The notes: generated by a model from the sequence alone, not told the origin. DNA of 64,000 bases from Haloparvum alkalitolerans (GCF_050122995.1 NZ_JBNLIA010000007.1:51897-115896); one strand, 5' to 3'. Shown: positions 34,292-43,069, numbered from the stretch's first letter. A program made the numbers and translations.

Positions 34292-34370
34292 CAAGCGAAG
34301 TCCCACGTTCAGCACAAAGGTATCTGCCGGCGAGCAGAGCGTCTACCTTCCGCCAGCGTGACTTCGCGAC

Positions 34371-34403
34371 CTGTTTTTCGTGCCCCCAGAGAGGGCGAGG
34401 GCT
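34371..34403 (+). repeat. leader hairpin copy 16
   Basis: CTGTTTTTCGT, then GCCC, loop CCAGAGAGGGCGA, then GGGC. The GTG start at 34433 follows after 29 nt. Confidence 0.55.
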
Positions 34404-34432
34404 CCTTCGAAAGCTCTCAGAGGTGACTTCCA

Positions 34433-34780
34433 GTGAGTCAACAACAGAGTCCCGACAACGTCTCGGTCGACGATATTCCCGTCGATATCGACAACACGCA
34501 ATCAGCGGAGGTCGATCCCGCCGACATCCCTGACGAAATCGAATCCATCACCCGTGGGCTCACCGGTGAGCAGCCGCCGACGAATCCGCTGGTCGTGCTG
34601 AAAGCGGCCCGGTGGTGGTACATTCACGGCAAGGGCGGCACGGATCCCGCCTTCCAGTGGGCCATCGAGTGGGCGCGTCATCTTGCGACCGACACGCCCA
34701 GTGACGTCGAGCGGTTCGACGAGTTCCTCGAGTACCTCGTCACGGTCGGCTTCGCGGACGAACGCCACGAGCTCCGCTGA
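34433..34780 (+). CDS. 115-aa hypothetical protein
   Basis: It starts at GTG 34433 and is acidic at the N-terminus, with a helical C-terminal part (NPLVVLKAARWWYIHGKGG, then FQWAIEWARHLATDTPSDVERFDEFLEYL). It resembles a small haloarchaeal plasmid family without a known role. It sits 87 nt before the ArdC-like gene and is separated from it by a leader hairpin. Confidence 0.6.
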   Translation: MSQQQSPDNVSVDDIPVDIDNTQSAEVDPADIPDEIESITRGLTGEQPPTNPLVVLKAARWWYIHGKGGTDPAFQWAIEWARHLATDTPSDVERFDEFLEYLVTVGFADERHELR

Positions 34781-34790
34781 CCGACAGAGC

Positions 34791-34825
34791 GGTTTTTTAA
34801 ACGCCCCTGAGGGGTGCGGCGCGGT
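34791..34825 (+). repeat. leader hairpin copy 17
   Basis: GGTTTTTTAAA, then CGCC, loop CCTGAGGGGTGC, then GGCG. It lies between the stop at 34780 and ATG 34868. Confidence 0.65.
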
Positions 34826-34867
34826 CTGAGCAGACGCAGTTGCCGTGAACTTGATTCGGTGAACCCA

Positions 34868-35815
34868 ATGGCTACGACCAGTGATTCGTCGGTCTCCTTC
34901 GACCAGACCGACACGCGATCCGACGAGATGAACAGTACGATCGAACAGTGGATCGACGACCTCGTCGCCGGCGTCGACGACGCGCAGGCCAGCGCGGAGT
35001 TCCAGGAGTGGCTTGACGTCCAGAGTCGATTCCACGACTACTCCTACCGGAACACGCTCCTCATCAAGCGGCAGTGTCCCGAGGCAACCCGCGTGGCTGG
35101 CTACCGGACGTGGCAGGAGGAGTTCGACCGCCACGTCAAGGAGGGTGAGTCGGCCATCTGGATCTGGGCGCCGATCATCACCAAGCAGTGCCCGGAATGC
35201 GAGAACTCGCCGAGCTACCACGAGGACAGCGACTGTGAGTACGACGAGACGCCGCCCGAGGAGTGGTCCGAGGGCCTGGTGGGGTTCAAGCCCGCGCCGG
35301 TGTTCGACGTCTCCCAGACCGAAGGTGAGCCGCTTCCCGACCTGGACACGGAAGCGACTGGGGACGCCGGCGACCTCGTCGAACAGTTGACTGGCGCCGC
35401 TGACGACCTCGGCGTGACGGTGCGGATCGTTCCAGCTGAGGAGTGGACCCACGGCGAGGCGAAGGGCATCTGCGAGCAGCTGAGTCTCGTCGACGTTCAG
35501 CCGCTCGTCGAGGTGCGTGATCGGGAGAACGAGGCCGACCTCGCGCGAACGCTGATTCACGAGTACGCTCACGCCCTGCTCCACTTCGACGTCGACGACG
35601 ACACCGAACGGGCGAAACGCGAGGTCGAGGCCGAAGCCGTCGCCTACGTCGTCGGGCGTTACTGTGGGTTGGACACCAGCGGGTCGGCGTTCTACCTCGC
35701 TGCGTGGGAGTCGGATAACCCCGAGGCCGTTCGCGAGCGGCTCGGACGGATCAGTTCCACAGCAGAAGATCTCATCGACTTGCTCGAAAGCGAATCTTCG
35801 TCCCAATCCAGTTAA
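34868..35815 (+). CDS. ArdC-like antirestriction protein with zinc metallopeptidase domain
   Basis: A 315-aa protein. The N-terminal part (residues about 25-100) has the ArdC pattern SYRNTLLIKRQCPEATRVAGYRTWQ, typical of ssDNA-binding antirestriction proteins carried by plasmids. A Cys-rich insert (CPECENSPSYHEDSDC) could bind zinc. The C-terminal domain has the ImmA/IrrE-type site TLIHEYAHALLHF, a HExxH zinc protease motif, with a following E in EVEAEAVAYVV. ArdC proteins shield incoming DNA from host restriction. Its TAA stop lies inside inverted repeat copy C. Confidence 0.82.
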   Translation: MATTSDSSVSFDQTDTRSDEMNSTIEQWIDDLVAGVDDAQASAEFQEWLDVQSRFHDYSYRNTLLIKRQCPEATRVAGYRTWQEEFDRHVKEGESAIWIWAPIITKQCPECENSPSYHEDSDCEYDETPPEEWSEGLVGFKPAPVFDVSQTEGEPLPDLDTEATGDAGDLVEQLTGAADDLGVTVRIVPAEEWTHGEAKGICEQLSLVDVQPLVEVRDRENEADLARTLIHEYAHALLHFDVDDDTERAKREVEAEAVAYVVGRYCGLDTSGSAFYLAAWESDNPEAVRERLGRISSTAEDLIDLLESESSSQSS

Positions 35816-35853
35816 CCAACAGAGTGATGGATTCCTTCCGCTCTGTTGGTTAA
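35812..35853. repeat. TTAACCAACA inverted repeat, copy C
   Basis: The longest arms of the set: TTAACCAACAGAG (35812-35824) and its exact complement (35841-35853), 13 bp each, spacer 16 nt. The left arm contains the stop codon of the ArdC-like gene and the right arm runs straight into the T-tract of leader hairpin 18. Confidence 0.85.
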
Positions 35854-35886
35854 GTTTTTCAGCGCCCGCGGAGGGGCGGAGGCGCG
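35853..35886 (+). repeat. leader hairpin copy 18
   Basis: GTTTTTCA, then GCGCC, loop CGCGGAGGGGCGGA, then GGCGC. ATG 35903 follows after 16 nt. Confidence 0.65.
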
Positions 35887-35902
35887 TTCTGACCTCCGTC
35901 GA

Positions 35903-36367
35903 ATGATGACTGAACCCTATCTCACGACGGTCCTCGAGGAAGCCGAGCACGTCGCCGAGCAGCACGACCAGGTCGCTCGAACGACAGACAACCAAGCCCA
36001 CGAGTACCTCCGATACGCCGCCCTCCGAGTGCTCGAAGACGAGGCGGATCACCTCCCAGCAGACTGGACGCCGATCGATGGCGTGACCGTCGGCTACGGG
36101 AGAGACGAGGCGATGTTCGACAGCTGGGGCTCTAGCGAAGACAGGTGGGAGACCGTCCCGCCGCAAGAAGCGTGTACACGCTTCCGGGTGTTCTTCCCGG
36201 ACGACCACCAGACGGTTCCCCGTGACATCGTCGACGTGATGGCCGCGCTCGGTTCCTGGCGCGTCTGGACTGGGTGCGCAGCCGCGTGCGGCTCCTACGA
36301 CCATCGCGAGCGCCGCGAGGTCCACCTTTCGACAGCGAGAGAGTCCCGCCGTTCGTGGCGGGCGTGA
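35903..36367 (+). CDS. 154-aa hypothetical protein, C-terminus possibly altered
   Basis: The N-terminal 125 residues are a regular acidic alpha/beta protein (EEAEHVAEQHDQVARTT..., FRVFFPDDHQTVPRDIVDV). The last 30 residues turn basic and Ser/Arg-rich (GSYDHRERREVHLSTARES), unlike the rest, and end near the left flank of the third tnpB element. The tail may be a frameshift or a fusion caused by the insertion. A second ATG at 35906 is equally possible as start. Confidence 0.5.
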   Translation: MMTEPYLTTVLEEAEHVAEQHDQVARTTDNQAHEYLRYAALRVLEDEADHLPADWTPIDGVTVGYGRDEAMFDSWGSSEDRWETVPPQEACTRFRVFFPDDHQTVPRDIVDVMAALGSWRVWTGCAAACGSYDHRERREVHLSTARESRRSWRA

Positions 36368-36496
36368 ATCGCGTAAGCTCCGATGGGAACCACTGCGTCA
36401 ATGCTGATCTTGATTCTCCAACGAGATGATTAGGTTCTACTTTCAACGTGGTTGGCTGACGTTCAAGTTCCAAACGAACATATCTGGAAATGGCTG

Positions 36497-37837
36497 ATGA
36501 AGCGCACCAACACGTTCGCCGTGCGTCCCCTCTCCGATACGGGAGAGCAGCTGCTACGGAACCTGTTGGACGCTTCCGCCGCTCTCTGGAACGAAGTCAA
36601 CTATCAACGCCTCATGCGCTACAACGACGAAGACGGCTTTGAGGACGAAGACGTGTGGGACACCGACACCGGCAGTCTCGAAGGCAAGTACAAAGGTGTG
36701 CTTGGCGCGTCCACCGCCCAGCAGGTGATACGCAAAAACAGCGAAGCGTGGCGCGGGTTCTTCGATACAAAGAAGGCGTACCACGACAGGTCGAGCACAT
36801 CCGTTACCGAACATCCGGAACCGCCGGGCTTCCGTGGTAACAAAGACGATGGGCGTGTCCTCAAAGGCGTCATTCGCAACGACGCATACACTGTTGAGTG
36901 GGACGAGCGATCCCGCCTTGAGATACTTGTTGGGAGCGAGTTGAAAGACCGATACGATCACACCGGGCGTCTCCGACTCGAAATCGCTGGCGACCCGAAT
37001 TGGCCCGACTACGAGAAACAAGGACGATTGGACCTGTGGTATGACGAGACTGACAGCATCTTCCGAGCTTCCCAACCCGTGACTGTTACAGATGCACGGG
37101 AGACTCCACTGGCCGACGAGAAGGCCGCTCTGGATATTGGTGCGAACAATCTCGTCGCCTGTACCACCACAACCGGCGACCAATACCTGTACGAAGGTCG
37201 GGACCAGTTCAACCGCTTCCGTGAGACAACGCGAGAAATCGCCCGGTTACAGTCCAAGCTACAGGACGGCCAATACAGTAGCGAGCGTATCCGACGGCTG
37301 TATCGGAAGCGAACCCGCCGCCGCGACCATGCACAGGAAGCGTTGTGTCGTGACCTAATCGAACGGCTGTATGAGGACGGCGTAGACACGGTGTTTATCG
37401 GTGGACTGACCGACGTGCTGGACACGCATTGGTCGGTCGAAACCAATGCCAAGACACACAACTTCTGGGCGTTCAAGCAGTTTACTGAGCGGCTAGCATG
37501 TACCGCTGAGGAATACGGTATCTCGGTCGAAGTACGGTCGGAAGCGTGGACAAGCCAGAAGTGCCCGCAGTGCGGTTCAACAGACCGAACGAAACGACAT
37601 CAGGACACACTAACGTGTCCGTGTGGATTCGAGGGGCACGCCGACCTCACAGCGTCAGAGACGTTCTTGAAGCGGCACACAGAGAAGGCAGTCAGGTCGA
37701 TGGCACGGCCCGTGCGGTTCAAGTGGGACGACCACAACTGGTCGGGGACACCACACCCTCACGAAAGTCCCAAAGAACAGCGCACAAACCCGAGTACCGT
37801 CCACCGTGACGGGAATGTTGCCTCCGGCGAGTCCTAG
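36497..37837 (+). CDS. tnpB: TnpB-type RNA-guided nuclease homologue, third copy
   Basis: A 446-aa relative of the TnpB at 14623: same start pattern (MKRTNTFAVRPLSDTGEQLL), same RuvC-I (ALDIGANN) and RuvC-III (GHADLTASETF) elements, and a CPQCG...CPCG ribbon. The RuvC-II site reads FIGGLTDV, with Gly in place of the expected Glu. No tnpA. ATG 36497 is chosen over 36452 by comparison with the sister copy. Confidence 0.85.
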   Translation: MKRTNTFAVRPLSDTGEQLLRNLLDASAALWNEVNYQRLMRYNDEDGFEDEDVWDTDTGSLEGKYKGVLGASTAQQVIRKNSEAWRGFFDTKKAYHDRSSTSVTEHPEPPGFRGNKDDGRVLKGVIRNDAYTVEWDERSRLEILVGSELKDRYDHTGRLRLEIAGDPNWPDYEKQGRLDLWYDETDSIFRASQPVTVTDARETPLADEKAALDIGANNLVACTTTTGDQYLYEGRDQFNRFRETTREIARLQSKLQDGQYSSERIRRLYRKRTRRRDHAQEALCRDLIERLYEDGVDTVFIGGLTDVLDTHWSVETNAKTHNFWAFKQFTERLACTAEEYGISVEVRSEAWTSQKCPQCGSTDRTKRHQDTLTCPCGFEGHADLTASETFLKRHTEKAVRSMARPVRFKWDDHNWSGTPHPHESPKEQRTNPSTVHRDGNVASGES

Positions 37838-37893
37838 ACCGGCTGAGACTCCCACGGAGGAAACCCCGGCATTCACGCCGGGGAGGATGTCAT
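37740..37893 (+). ncRNA. putative omega-RNA/right end of the tnpB element at 36497
   Basis: A strong terminal hairpin, CCCCGGC-ATTCAC-GCCGGGG (37863-37882), is followed by AGGATGTCATC. A CTCCCACGGAGGAAA segment precedes it. The layout is the standard right end of haloarchaeal IS1341-type elements; the 5' boundary is approximate. Confidence 0.5.
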
Positions 37894-37914
37894 CTGTGGC
37901 CGGAAGGCCATCCG

Positions 37915-38295
37915 GTGGAGAAAGTGCTCCACGAGCGGCTCAGTGGCCCTACGGAAGCCGTCGCGCCGGACGGGGGTCGAACGGGCGACGTTCGCGACCG
38001 ACTGGTCGTCGACGAGAACGCAGAGTCACAGGACGATCTCGAGCCCCGCACGAAGCGTGCCATCGCCGAAGCGATGGACGTCTCACTCCTCTCGAAAGGT
38101 GGCCGCTACGAGGTGCAGTCCGCGTCCGGCAACAGGTACGAAGTCGACGTCATCGACGAATCGTGTACCTGTCCCGACTGGCAGCAGCGCTCACCCGAAG
38201 GCGGCTGTAAGCATCTGCGTCACGTCGATCACGAGATCAAACAGGGTCGTGTTCCACGTCCGGATGGTCGGCTCCCAGCTGAGCTAGCGAAGTAA
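37915..38295 (+). CDS. SWIM zinc-finger protein
   Basis: A 126-aa protein with a SWIM motif, CTCPDWQQRSPEGGCKHLRHV (CxCx-n-CxH) near residues 83-103, preceded by two strands (YEVQSASGNRYEVDV). SWIM fingers bind DNA or proteins. It starts at GTG 37915 or GTG 37924, only 22 nt after the tnpB right end, so its promoter may have been changed by the insertion. Confidence 0.72.
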   Translation: MEKVLHERLSGPTEAVAPDGGRTGDVRDRLVVDENAESQDDLEPRTKRAIAEAMDVSLLSKGGRYEVQSASGNRYEVDVIDESCTCPDWQQRSPEGGCKHLRHVDHEIKQGRVPRPDGRLPAELAK

Positions 38296-38349
38296 CCACC
38301 CCGAACCAGTGGTTACAACAGGAGACAGTTGTAGACGGGCGTTCCCGCG

Positions 38350-39129
38350 TTATAGACTGAACCGCTCGCCGTCCTCGGGAACGTGTACATCCTCTGTCTC
38401 TGCCCGCAGTTCCTCGCGCGACAGCAAGCAATGGTTGATCGCTTCCATATGGACGACCACGATCTCGGCGTCAGTGGCTTCGCGGACAGCGTCGACGTCC
38501 TCGACGCCCATCGTGATGGATTCACCCTGATCGAACTGCGCTTCACCGCCATTGAGAACGACCAGATTAGGTTCGTACTGGTCAAGTGTCTCTTCGACCG
38601 GCTCGTACCAGATCGTGTCCCCGGCGACATACACTGTCTCGTCGGCCTCGAAGACGAAGCCCGAGACCGGGCCCATTCCCTCGGCGAGTTCGCCGTGCCC
38701 GTGCTGGCCCGGCGTCCGGTGGATAGTGATGCCCTCGAAGGAGGTCTCGTCGTCGACAGGCCGAACGTCAGTGAAGCCCTCGTCAGTGAAGGCGTCGGCC
38801 TCCTCGGGTTGACAGAACAGCGGAACGCCGGCATCGAGTTCCTTTCTGGCCGCCTCGTCCCAGTGATCGGGGTGACGGTGCGTGACTACCACTGCGTCGT
38901 AGGTGAGATCAACGTCAGGCAGCGGAACAAGCGGATTCCGGTCCTGATTCGCCGTGGTGAGGAACTCTGGAACTGCCGGGTTGTCTGTCACCGTCGGCAT
39001 CTCACCCTGCGGCGTGAACATCGGGTCCACGAGGAACGTCGTGTCACCGACGTCCAGGAGGATAGTCGCGTTGCGAATCAGCTGAACACTCGCACCAGTC
39101 GTTGCCATACTCGGGCCTACGAGAGACAT
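38350..39129 (-). CDS. metallo-beta-lactamase-fold hydrolase
   Basis: A 259-aa MBL-fold protein of the UlaG-like group. The zinc motif THRHPDHWD (HxHxDH) and a later GQHGHGE, plus AGDTIWYE and VVHMEAINH, supply the metal ligands. The substrate is unknown. The ATG at 39129 lies about 25 nt after GTTGGAATATG on the minus strand, so the mRNA would be leaderless; the TTG at 39159 lies inside that promoter and is rejected. The HTH-10 gene next to it is probably its regulator. Confidence 0.85.
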   Translation of the reverse strand: MSLVGPSMATTGASVQLIRNATILLDVGDTTFLVDPMFTPQGEMPTVTDNPAVPEFLTTANQDRNPLVPLPDVDLTYDAVVVTHRHPDHWDEAARKELDAGVPLFCQPEEADAFTDEGFTDVRPVDDETSFEGITIHRTPGQHGHGELAEGMGPVSGFVFEADETVYVAGDTIWYEPVEETLDQYEPNLVVLNGGEAQFDQGESITMGVEDVDAVREATDAEIVVVHMEAINHCLLSREELRAETEDVHVPEDGERFSL

Positions 39130-39150
39130 CGGGGTGGGATTTACTTCGAC

Positions 39151-39160
39151 ATATTCCAAC
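39151..39160 (-). promoter_or_regulatory. GTTGGAATAT promoter element
   Basis: On the minus strand, GTTGGAATAT lies 22-31 nt before the ATG of the MBL-fold gene, at the position of a TATA/BRE box. The same ten bases form the left half of the palindrome at 8496. Confidence 0.5.
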
Positions 39161-39183
39161 CGTCGAGGAGTTCGACGTGCTGT

Positions 39184-39951
39184 CTACTGGATGAACTCGA
39201 TGTCCTCGGGATCGAGATCTACGTCGAGGTCGACGTCGAGCGAATCGGAGGCGAACTGTTGTGCCAACCACGCCTCCGCTCGGTTGAGACGGTACTGGAA
39301 CGTCGACCGTGACACACTGACGTCTTCGGCGATTTCCGCTACCGATTGCTGCCGTGGCTCTTCGTAGTACCCACGTTCGATTGCTGCTTCAAGCGCAGAC
39401 TTCTGTTCGGGCGTGAGGGTTTGCTGGACGCGACCGTCTTCGAGCAAGCACGGCGGCGTGCCAAGTCGTTCAACAGTAAGCAACAACCCCTCTCGCAGAT
39501 TCGCTCGGACATCCTCGTGAATCGCTGATACTGTCCCGTCGATAAGCATCCGCCACCGGTATTGGTCGCCACGCCGCTCCGTGCGCATTATCAACCCCTC
39601 GCCGATGTGCTTCGCCGCGACCAAGGGAATCGACCGTGAACCATCACCTTCCCGGCGAAGCCAGTGAATCTTCCGTGATTCCGCATTCGACGAGAGGATC
39701 GTGTATTCGTATTCAGTCACGGGTGCCCCACACATTCCGGTTGTGCCCGGAGAATCAGCGACGCGTTCCAGTGCGTCGTCGAACTCGTCGAGGACAGCAG
39801 CGGGGCCGACGACCTTCTCAATACCCCACACCGCCTCGTTGGTCGCACTGATCTCCATCGACCGGGCATACAGATCCGGATTGTCGATGAAAAGATCCAT
39901 CACCCCGTCAGCCCCCTTCTCGTATTCAACTGTGAAGACGAATTCCCGCAT
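39184..39951 (-). CDS. bacterio-opsin-activator-type HTH-10 regulator
   Basis: A 255-aa paralogue of the regulator at 7741. It starts MREFVFTVEYEKGADGVMDL, has a beta-rich sensing region with CGAPVTEYEY, and ends in the HTH-10 domain (SALEAAIERGYYEEPRQQSV, AEIAEDVSVSRSTFQYRLNR). The C-terminus is Asp-rich (SLDVDLDVDLDPED). It is read toward the MBL-fold gene on the same strand and probably controls it. Confidence 0.83.
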   Translation of the reverse strand: MREFVFTVEYEKGADGVMDLFIDNPDLYARSMEISATNEAVWGIEKVVGPAAVLDEFDDALERVADSPGTTGMCGAPVTEYEYTILSSNAESRKIHWLRREGDGSRSIPLVAAKHIGEGLIMRTERRGDQYRWRMLIDGTVSAIHEDVRANLREGLLLTVERLGTPPCLLEDGRVQQTLTPEQKSALEAAIERGYYEEPRQQSVAEIAEDVSVSRSTFQYRLNRAEAWLAQQFASDSLDVDLDVDLDPEDIEFIQ

Positions 39952-40144
39952 GATACCGACCGTTCGGGCTTGCTGGATAAAACCTGCTTGACGGCTCTGC
40001 TGAAATCCAATGTGTTCAACATTATTGCCGCTTTGACAACCGTTAGACAGGTGCGATGTACCACGATACTTTACAATATAGAGTTATTCAGGATGGCTCT
40101 GTTTGATACAGAGGGTATATACTTCTCTCTGAGAATGTTCTCAC

Positions 40145-41215
40145 ATGGAGTTGCCCCCTTTTGAACTGGAACGGTGGCTTGACGAATACGAACCGGACGC
40201 CGACCTGATGCTCGCCGAAAGTGGCGTTCGGAGTCTCCCTGTCGACCGTTTCGACCTCGACGTCGGTGAACTCGGCTACGTGATTCCTACGGATGGATCT
40301 CCAGAGTTCAGAGCAGACATTGCTGAGCGGTACGACCGTGATCCCGAAGAGGTCGTTCTTACGTGCGGCACACAGGAGGCGGATTACCTCACCTTCATGG
40401 GGCTTCTCAGCGACGGGGATCACAGCGTCGTCGTCTCACCGACCTATCAGTCACTTGCGAGCGTCCCTGCCGCTATCGGTGACGTGACTGAAGTCCGAAC
40501 CGAACCTCCGAAATGGAACCTCTCCGTCGATGCTGTCGCGGACGCGATGCGCCTGGATACTCAGTTAGTCGTCCTCACCAACCCGAGCAACCCGACGGGG
40601 AAGTACCTCGGGCCGGAGACGATGCAAGCGTTGTACGACCTCGTCGAGGAGAACGATGCGTACCTCCTCGTCGATGAGGTGTACCGGATGCTTGCCGACG
40701 ATCCGCACGCCCCGGCTGCGTCACTCGGGCCACGAGCGATTTCGACCGCTGGCGTCTCGAAGTCGTACGGCCTCGCGGGCGCACGTCTTGGGTGGGTCGT
40801 CGCGGACAGAGAACTCGCGGACACGGTACGGAAATGGAAGGACTATACGACGATTTCACCGCCGCTGCTCGGTCAGCACATCGCTCAGCAGGCACTCGGT
40901 GAGCAAGAAGCCGACATTCTCGAAGCAAACCGTACTCACGCGAAGTCGAATCGGGACCTCGTCGCCGAGTTCGTTGAGCGCCACGATCTCGACTGGTTTG
41001 AGCCGACGGGCGTAAACGGCTTTCCGACCATTCCCGACGGGTTCGAGACTGGGAAGGAGTTTTGTCGGTCAGTGTTTAAAGCCGAGAGCGTCGTTCTTGC
41101 GCCCGGTGATGTCTTTGGATATCCGAACCGGTTCCGAATTGGGTTCGGTCTCCACACTGATGAACTCGAAGAAGGGCTTGAACGGGTCGGTCGCCATATC
41201 AAAAGCCGTAATTGA
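40145..41215 (+). CDS. PLP-dependent aminotransferase, class I/II
   Basis: A 356-aa fold-type I enzyme. The PLP lysine is in TAGVSKSYGLAGARLGW. The NPSNPTGK loop and the Asp/Tyr pair in LLVDEVYRML are the other cofactor contacts. It is shorter than AspC and closer to capreomycidine-synthase/MalY-like small aminotransferases; the substrate cannot be told. A GGTATATACTT box near 40112 gives a near-leaderless start at ATG 40145. Confidence 0.88.
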   Translation: MELPPFELERWLDEYEPDADLMLAESGVRSLPVDRFDLDVGELGYVIPTDGSPEFRADIAERYDRDPEEVVLTCGTQEADYLTFMGLLSDGDHSVVVSPTYQSLASVPAAIGDVTEVRTEPPKWNLSVDAVADAMRLDTQLVVLTNPSNPTGKYLGPETMQALYDLVEENDAYLLVDEVYRMLADDPHAPAASLGPRAISTAGVSKSYGLAGARLGWVVADRELADTVRKWKDYTTISPPLLGQHIAQQALGEQEADILEANRTHAKSNRDLVAEFVERHDLDWFEPTGVNGFPTIPDGFETGKEFCRSVFKAESVVLAPGDVFGYPNRFRIGFGLHTDELEEGLERVGRHIKSRN

Positions 41216-41367
41216 CGATAGTTACCCCCAGTTCGTGAGTAACGAGACTTTATCTGCGTGTCTCCTCGTTTTTGACCTCTGTACGTACGTGCTTGATGTA
41301 CCCGCGACTCATTAGATGATGACAGCCGCCATCAGTTGCAGTTCGAGGTAACGATGTTGGGAGTTAT

Positions 41368-41800
41368 TTACTCGACGGGACGGACTGTGTCGCCATCTCG
41401 ACGGACCCGGTCGAATGATGAGAGATACGCGAGCCGGTCGTAAACCTCGTCGGTATCCAGCTCCAGTTCGTCGGCCAGTTCGTCGATGGTCATCGGCTCG
41501 TCGAGTGCCTGGAGGACTTCGAGCCCCCGGTAGTACCTATTCGTGAGCTCCTGGACGCGGGCCTCGATAGGCGTGGTCACTCCGTACCGCTCCTCGAGTT
41601 CGACCAGGGCCTCGTTCGCGAACGTAGCAAACTGATCGTCCCCCAGGCGTTCGATCTGGGCTTCGAGTTCATCTCGGACGACGTCGTAATCGAGGCCGGC
41701 CTGCACGAGCATATTCATGTCCTCGATGTCGTCGTCGCGGCCTGCGATCGCCTTGAACAGGAAGATATCCTCGTTGGTAAGCTGCTGCACCCTACTTTGC
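41368..41800 (-). pseudogene. C-terminal remnant of a nucleotidyltransferase-type protein cut by tnpB
   Basis: About 140 residues in frame, from LTNEDIFLFKAIAGRDDDIE to a stop at 41368, match the C-terminal half of a haloarchaeal MNT-like nucleotidyltransferase that usually sits in an operon behind an HTH gene. The N-terminal catalytic half (GSxxxxR...DxD) is missing. Upstream the frame runs into the right end of the tnpB element. The probable HTH partner lies on the far side, at 43239-44162. Confidence 0.6.
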
Positions 41801-43069
41801 TCGGTCTGACGACCTCGCTTCGTTGTGGGTGGGGCTTTCGCGTGGACTCCCACTCTGGCCGGAATCTCCGGCAGGAGGTTCATACCCTCCGTTCGCGTTC
41901 AACATCCCGCGATTCAGGCGCACGCCTACGGGTGCGCCTCCGCCGCCTCCAGTTTGGTTACGACGGAGATACCGCAAGCCGATGTTCTTCGCAGCGTTGT
42001 AGTCGGCGTGGTTTTCGTAGCCACACTTCAGGCACAAAAAGTCCTCACCGTCACGGTTGTCCGGGTGGGTGAACCCACACTCAGAGCAACGGCGAGACGT
42101 ATTCTCCGGATCAACCTGTACCACGTCGATACCGTGCAATTCGACTTTGTATTCGACGTACTCGTACAATCGTTCGAACGCCCACTTGTGCCCCCACGAC
42201 GCTTCTGGCAGTCGGTCACGGATACCGGTCAACTCCTCGAATGCGATGACTGCGACTCCGTTCTCGGCGGCTTCATCTATGATTCCGTCGGCAATCCGGT
42301 GGAGCATCATGTTGAACCGGCCTGTCTCCTTCCGTCCGACCGACTGGATGTTTCGGTGGGCGTAGCGCGAACCACATTGCTGGAGCGAGGCCCGCCGCTT
42401 CTCGTACTCCTGGCGCCAATGGTCGAACTCGCTACCGCTCCAGAAGGTGCCTGTTGAAGTGACAGCAAGTTGGTTCACACCGAGGTCAACGCCGAGGACT
42501 GTACTGTGCTCGGTTGTTGCCTGTTCTGGCGTGTCAGACTCCACCTCCGCCTTTGTGCGTAGATGAAGGAACCACTCGCCGTCCCTGAGGTGCAATTCTG
42601 CGCCCGTCACCTCGTAATCGTCGTTGTCGAGATACCGACTGTGGGGTGTATCACGATTGTCGTCGGGAAGGACGTACTCGATCTCGATGCGCCCGTCAAC
42701 GGTTGCCAGCGACACGTACTGGTCGTGGAAGGTCGCACACCGCTTGTCGTAGACGACCGTTGGCTTCGAGAGGTGTGGCTTGCTCGCGTACTCGCCCTGT
42801 TTCCAGCGGGCGACGACGCTCTGTACGGCGTCGGCGGCCTTGTTGCGAGCGTTCTGGACGAGGTTGGCGTGCAACCGCGTTTGCTCGCGCACGTCGTCGT
42901 AGGTTTCTTCCTGCAGCTGGGCCTTGCTCGTGATCTTGTATTCGCCCTGCCAGGCGTGGTCTACGACGTAGTTGGCAGCCCATAGAAATTCGTCTACAGT
43001 CTCGCGAAGAAGCGCGGCCTCGTCGATGTCCACGTCGAGTTTAACCGGGACGGTACGCCGCACTTCCAT
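41792..43069 (-). CDS. tnpB: TnpB-type RNA-guided nuclease homologue, fourth copy, complete active site
   Basis: A 425-aa TnpB of a different lineage from the other three. RuvC-I GVDLGVNQL, RuvC-II AFEELTGIR with the catalytic Glu present, and RuvC-III NHADYNAAKNI are all intact. The zinc ribbon is CSECGFTH...CLKCG. The last 40 residues overlap the element's right end, so the guide RNA and the C-terminus share DNA. It has inserted into the nucleotidyltransferase gene on the same strand. Confidence 0.87.
   Translation of the reverse strand: MEVRRTVPVKLDVDIDEAALLRETVDEFLWAANYVVDHAWQGEYKITSKAQLQEETYDDVREQTRLHANLVQNARNKAADAVQSVVARWKQGEYASKPHLSKPTVVYDKRCATFHDQYVSLATVDGRIEIEYVLPDDNRDTPHSRYLDNDDYEVTGAELHLRDGEWFLHLRTKAEVESDTPEQATTEHSTVLGVDLGVNQLAVTSTGTFWSGSEFDHWRQEYEKRRASLQQCGSRYAHRNIQSVGRKETGRFNMMLHRIADGIIDEAAENGVAVIAFEELTGIRDRLPEASWGHKWAFERLYEYVEYKVELHGIDVVQVDPENTSRRCSECGFTHPDNRDGEDFLCLKCGYENHADYNAAKNIGLRYLRRNQTGGGGGAPVGVRLNRGMLNANGGYEPPAGDSGQSGSPRESPTHNEARSSDRAK
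41800..41905 (-). ncRNA. putative omega-RNA/right end of the tnpB element at 41792
   Basis: The terminal hairpin GCCGGA-GAT-TCCGGC (41858-41872) is followed on the minus strand by GTGGGAGTCC and, near 41805, by GAGGTCGTCA at the border with the host gene. It overlaps the 3' end of tnpB. Confidence 0.45.

Noticed and set aside
34502..36325. 607-aa minus-strand frame opposite the ArdC-like gene
   Set aside because: It runs opposite three good plus-strand genes, is full of low-complexity residues and matches no family.
39130..39159. TTG start for the MBL-fold gene
   Set aside because: The codon is part of the GTTGGAATAT promoter element, so it would be upstream of the transcription start.
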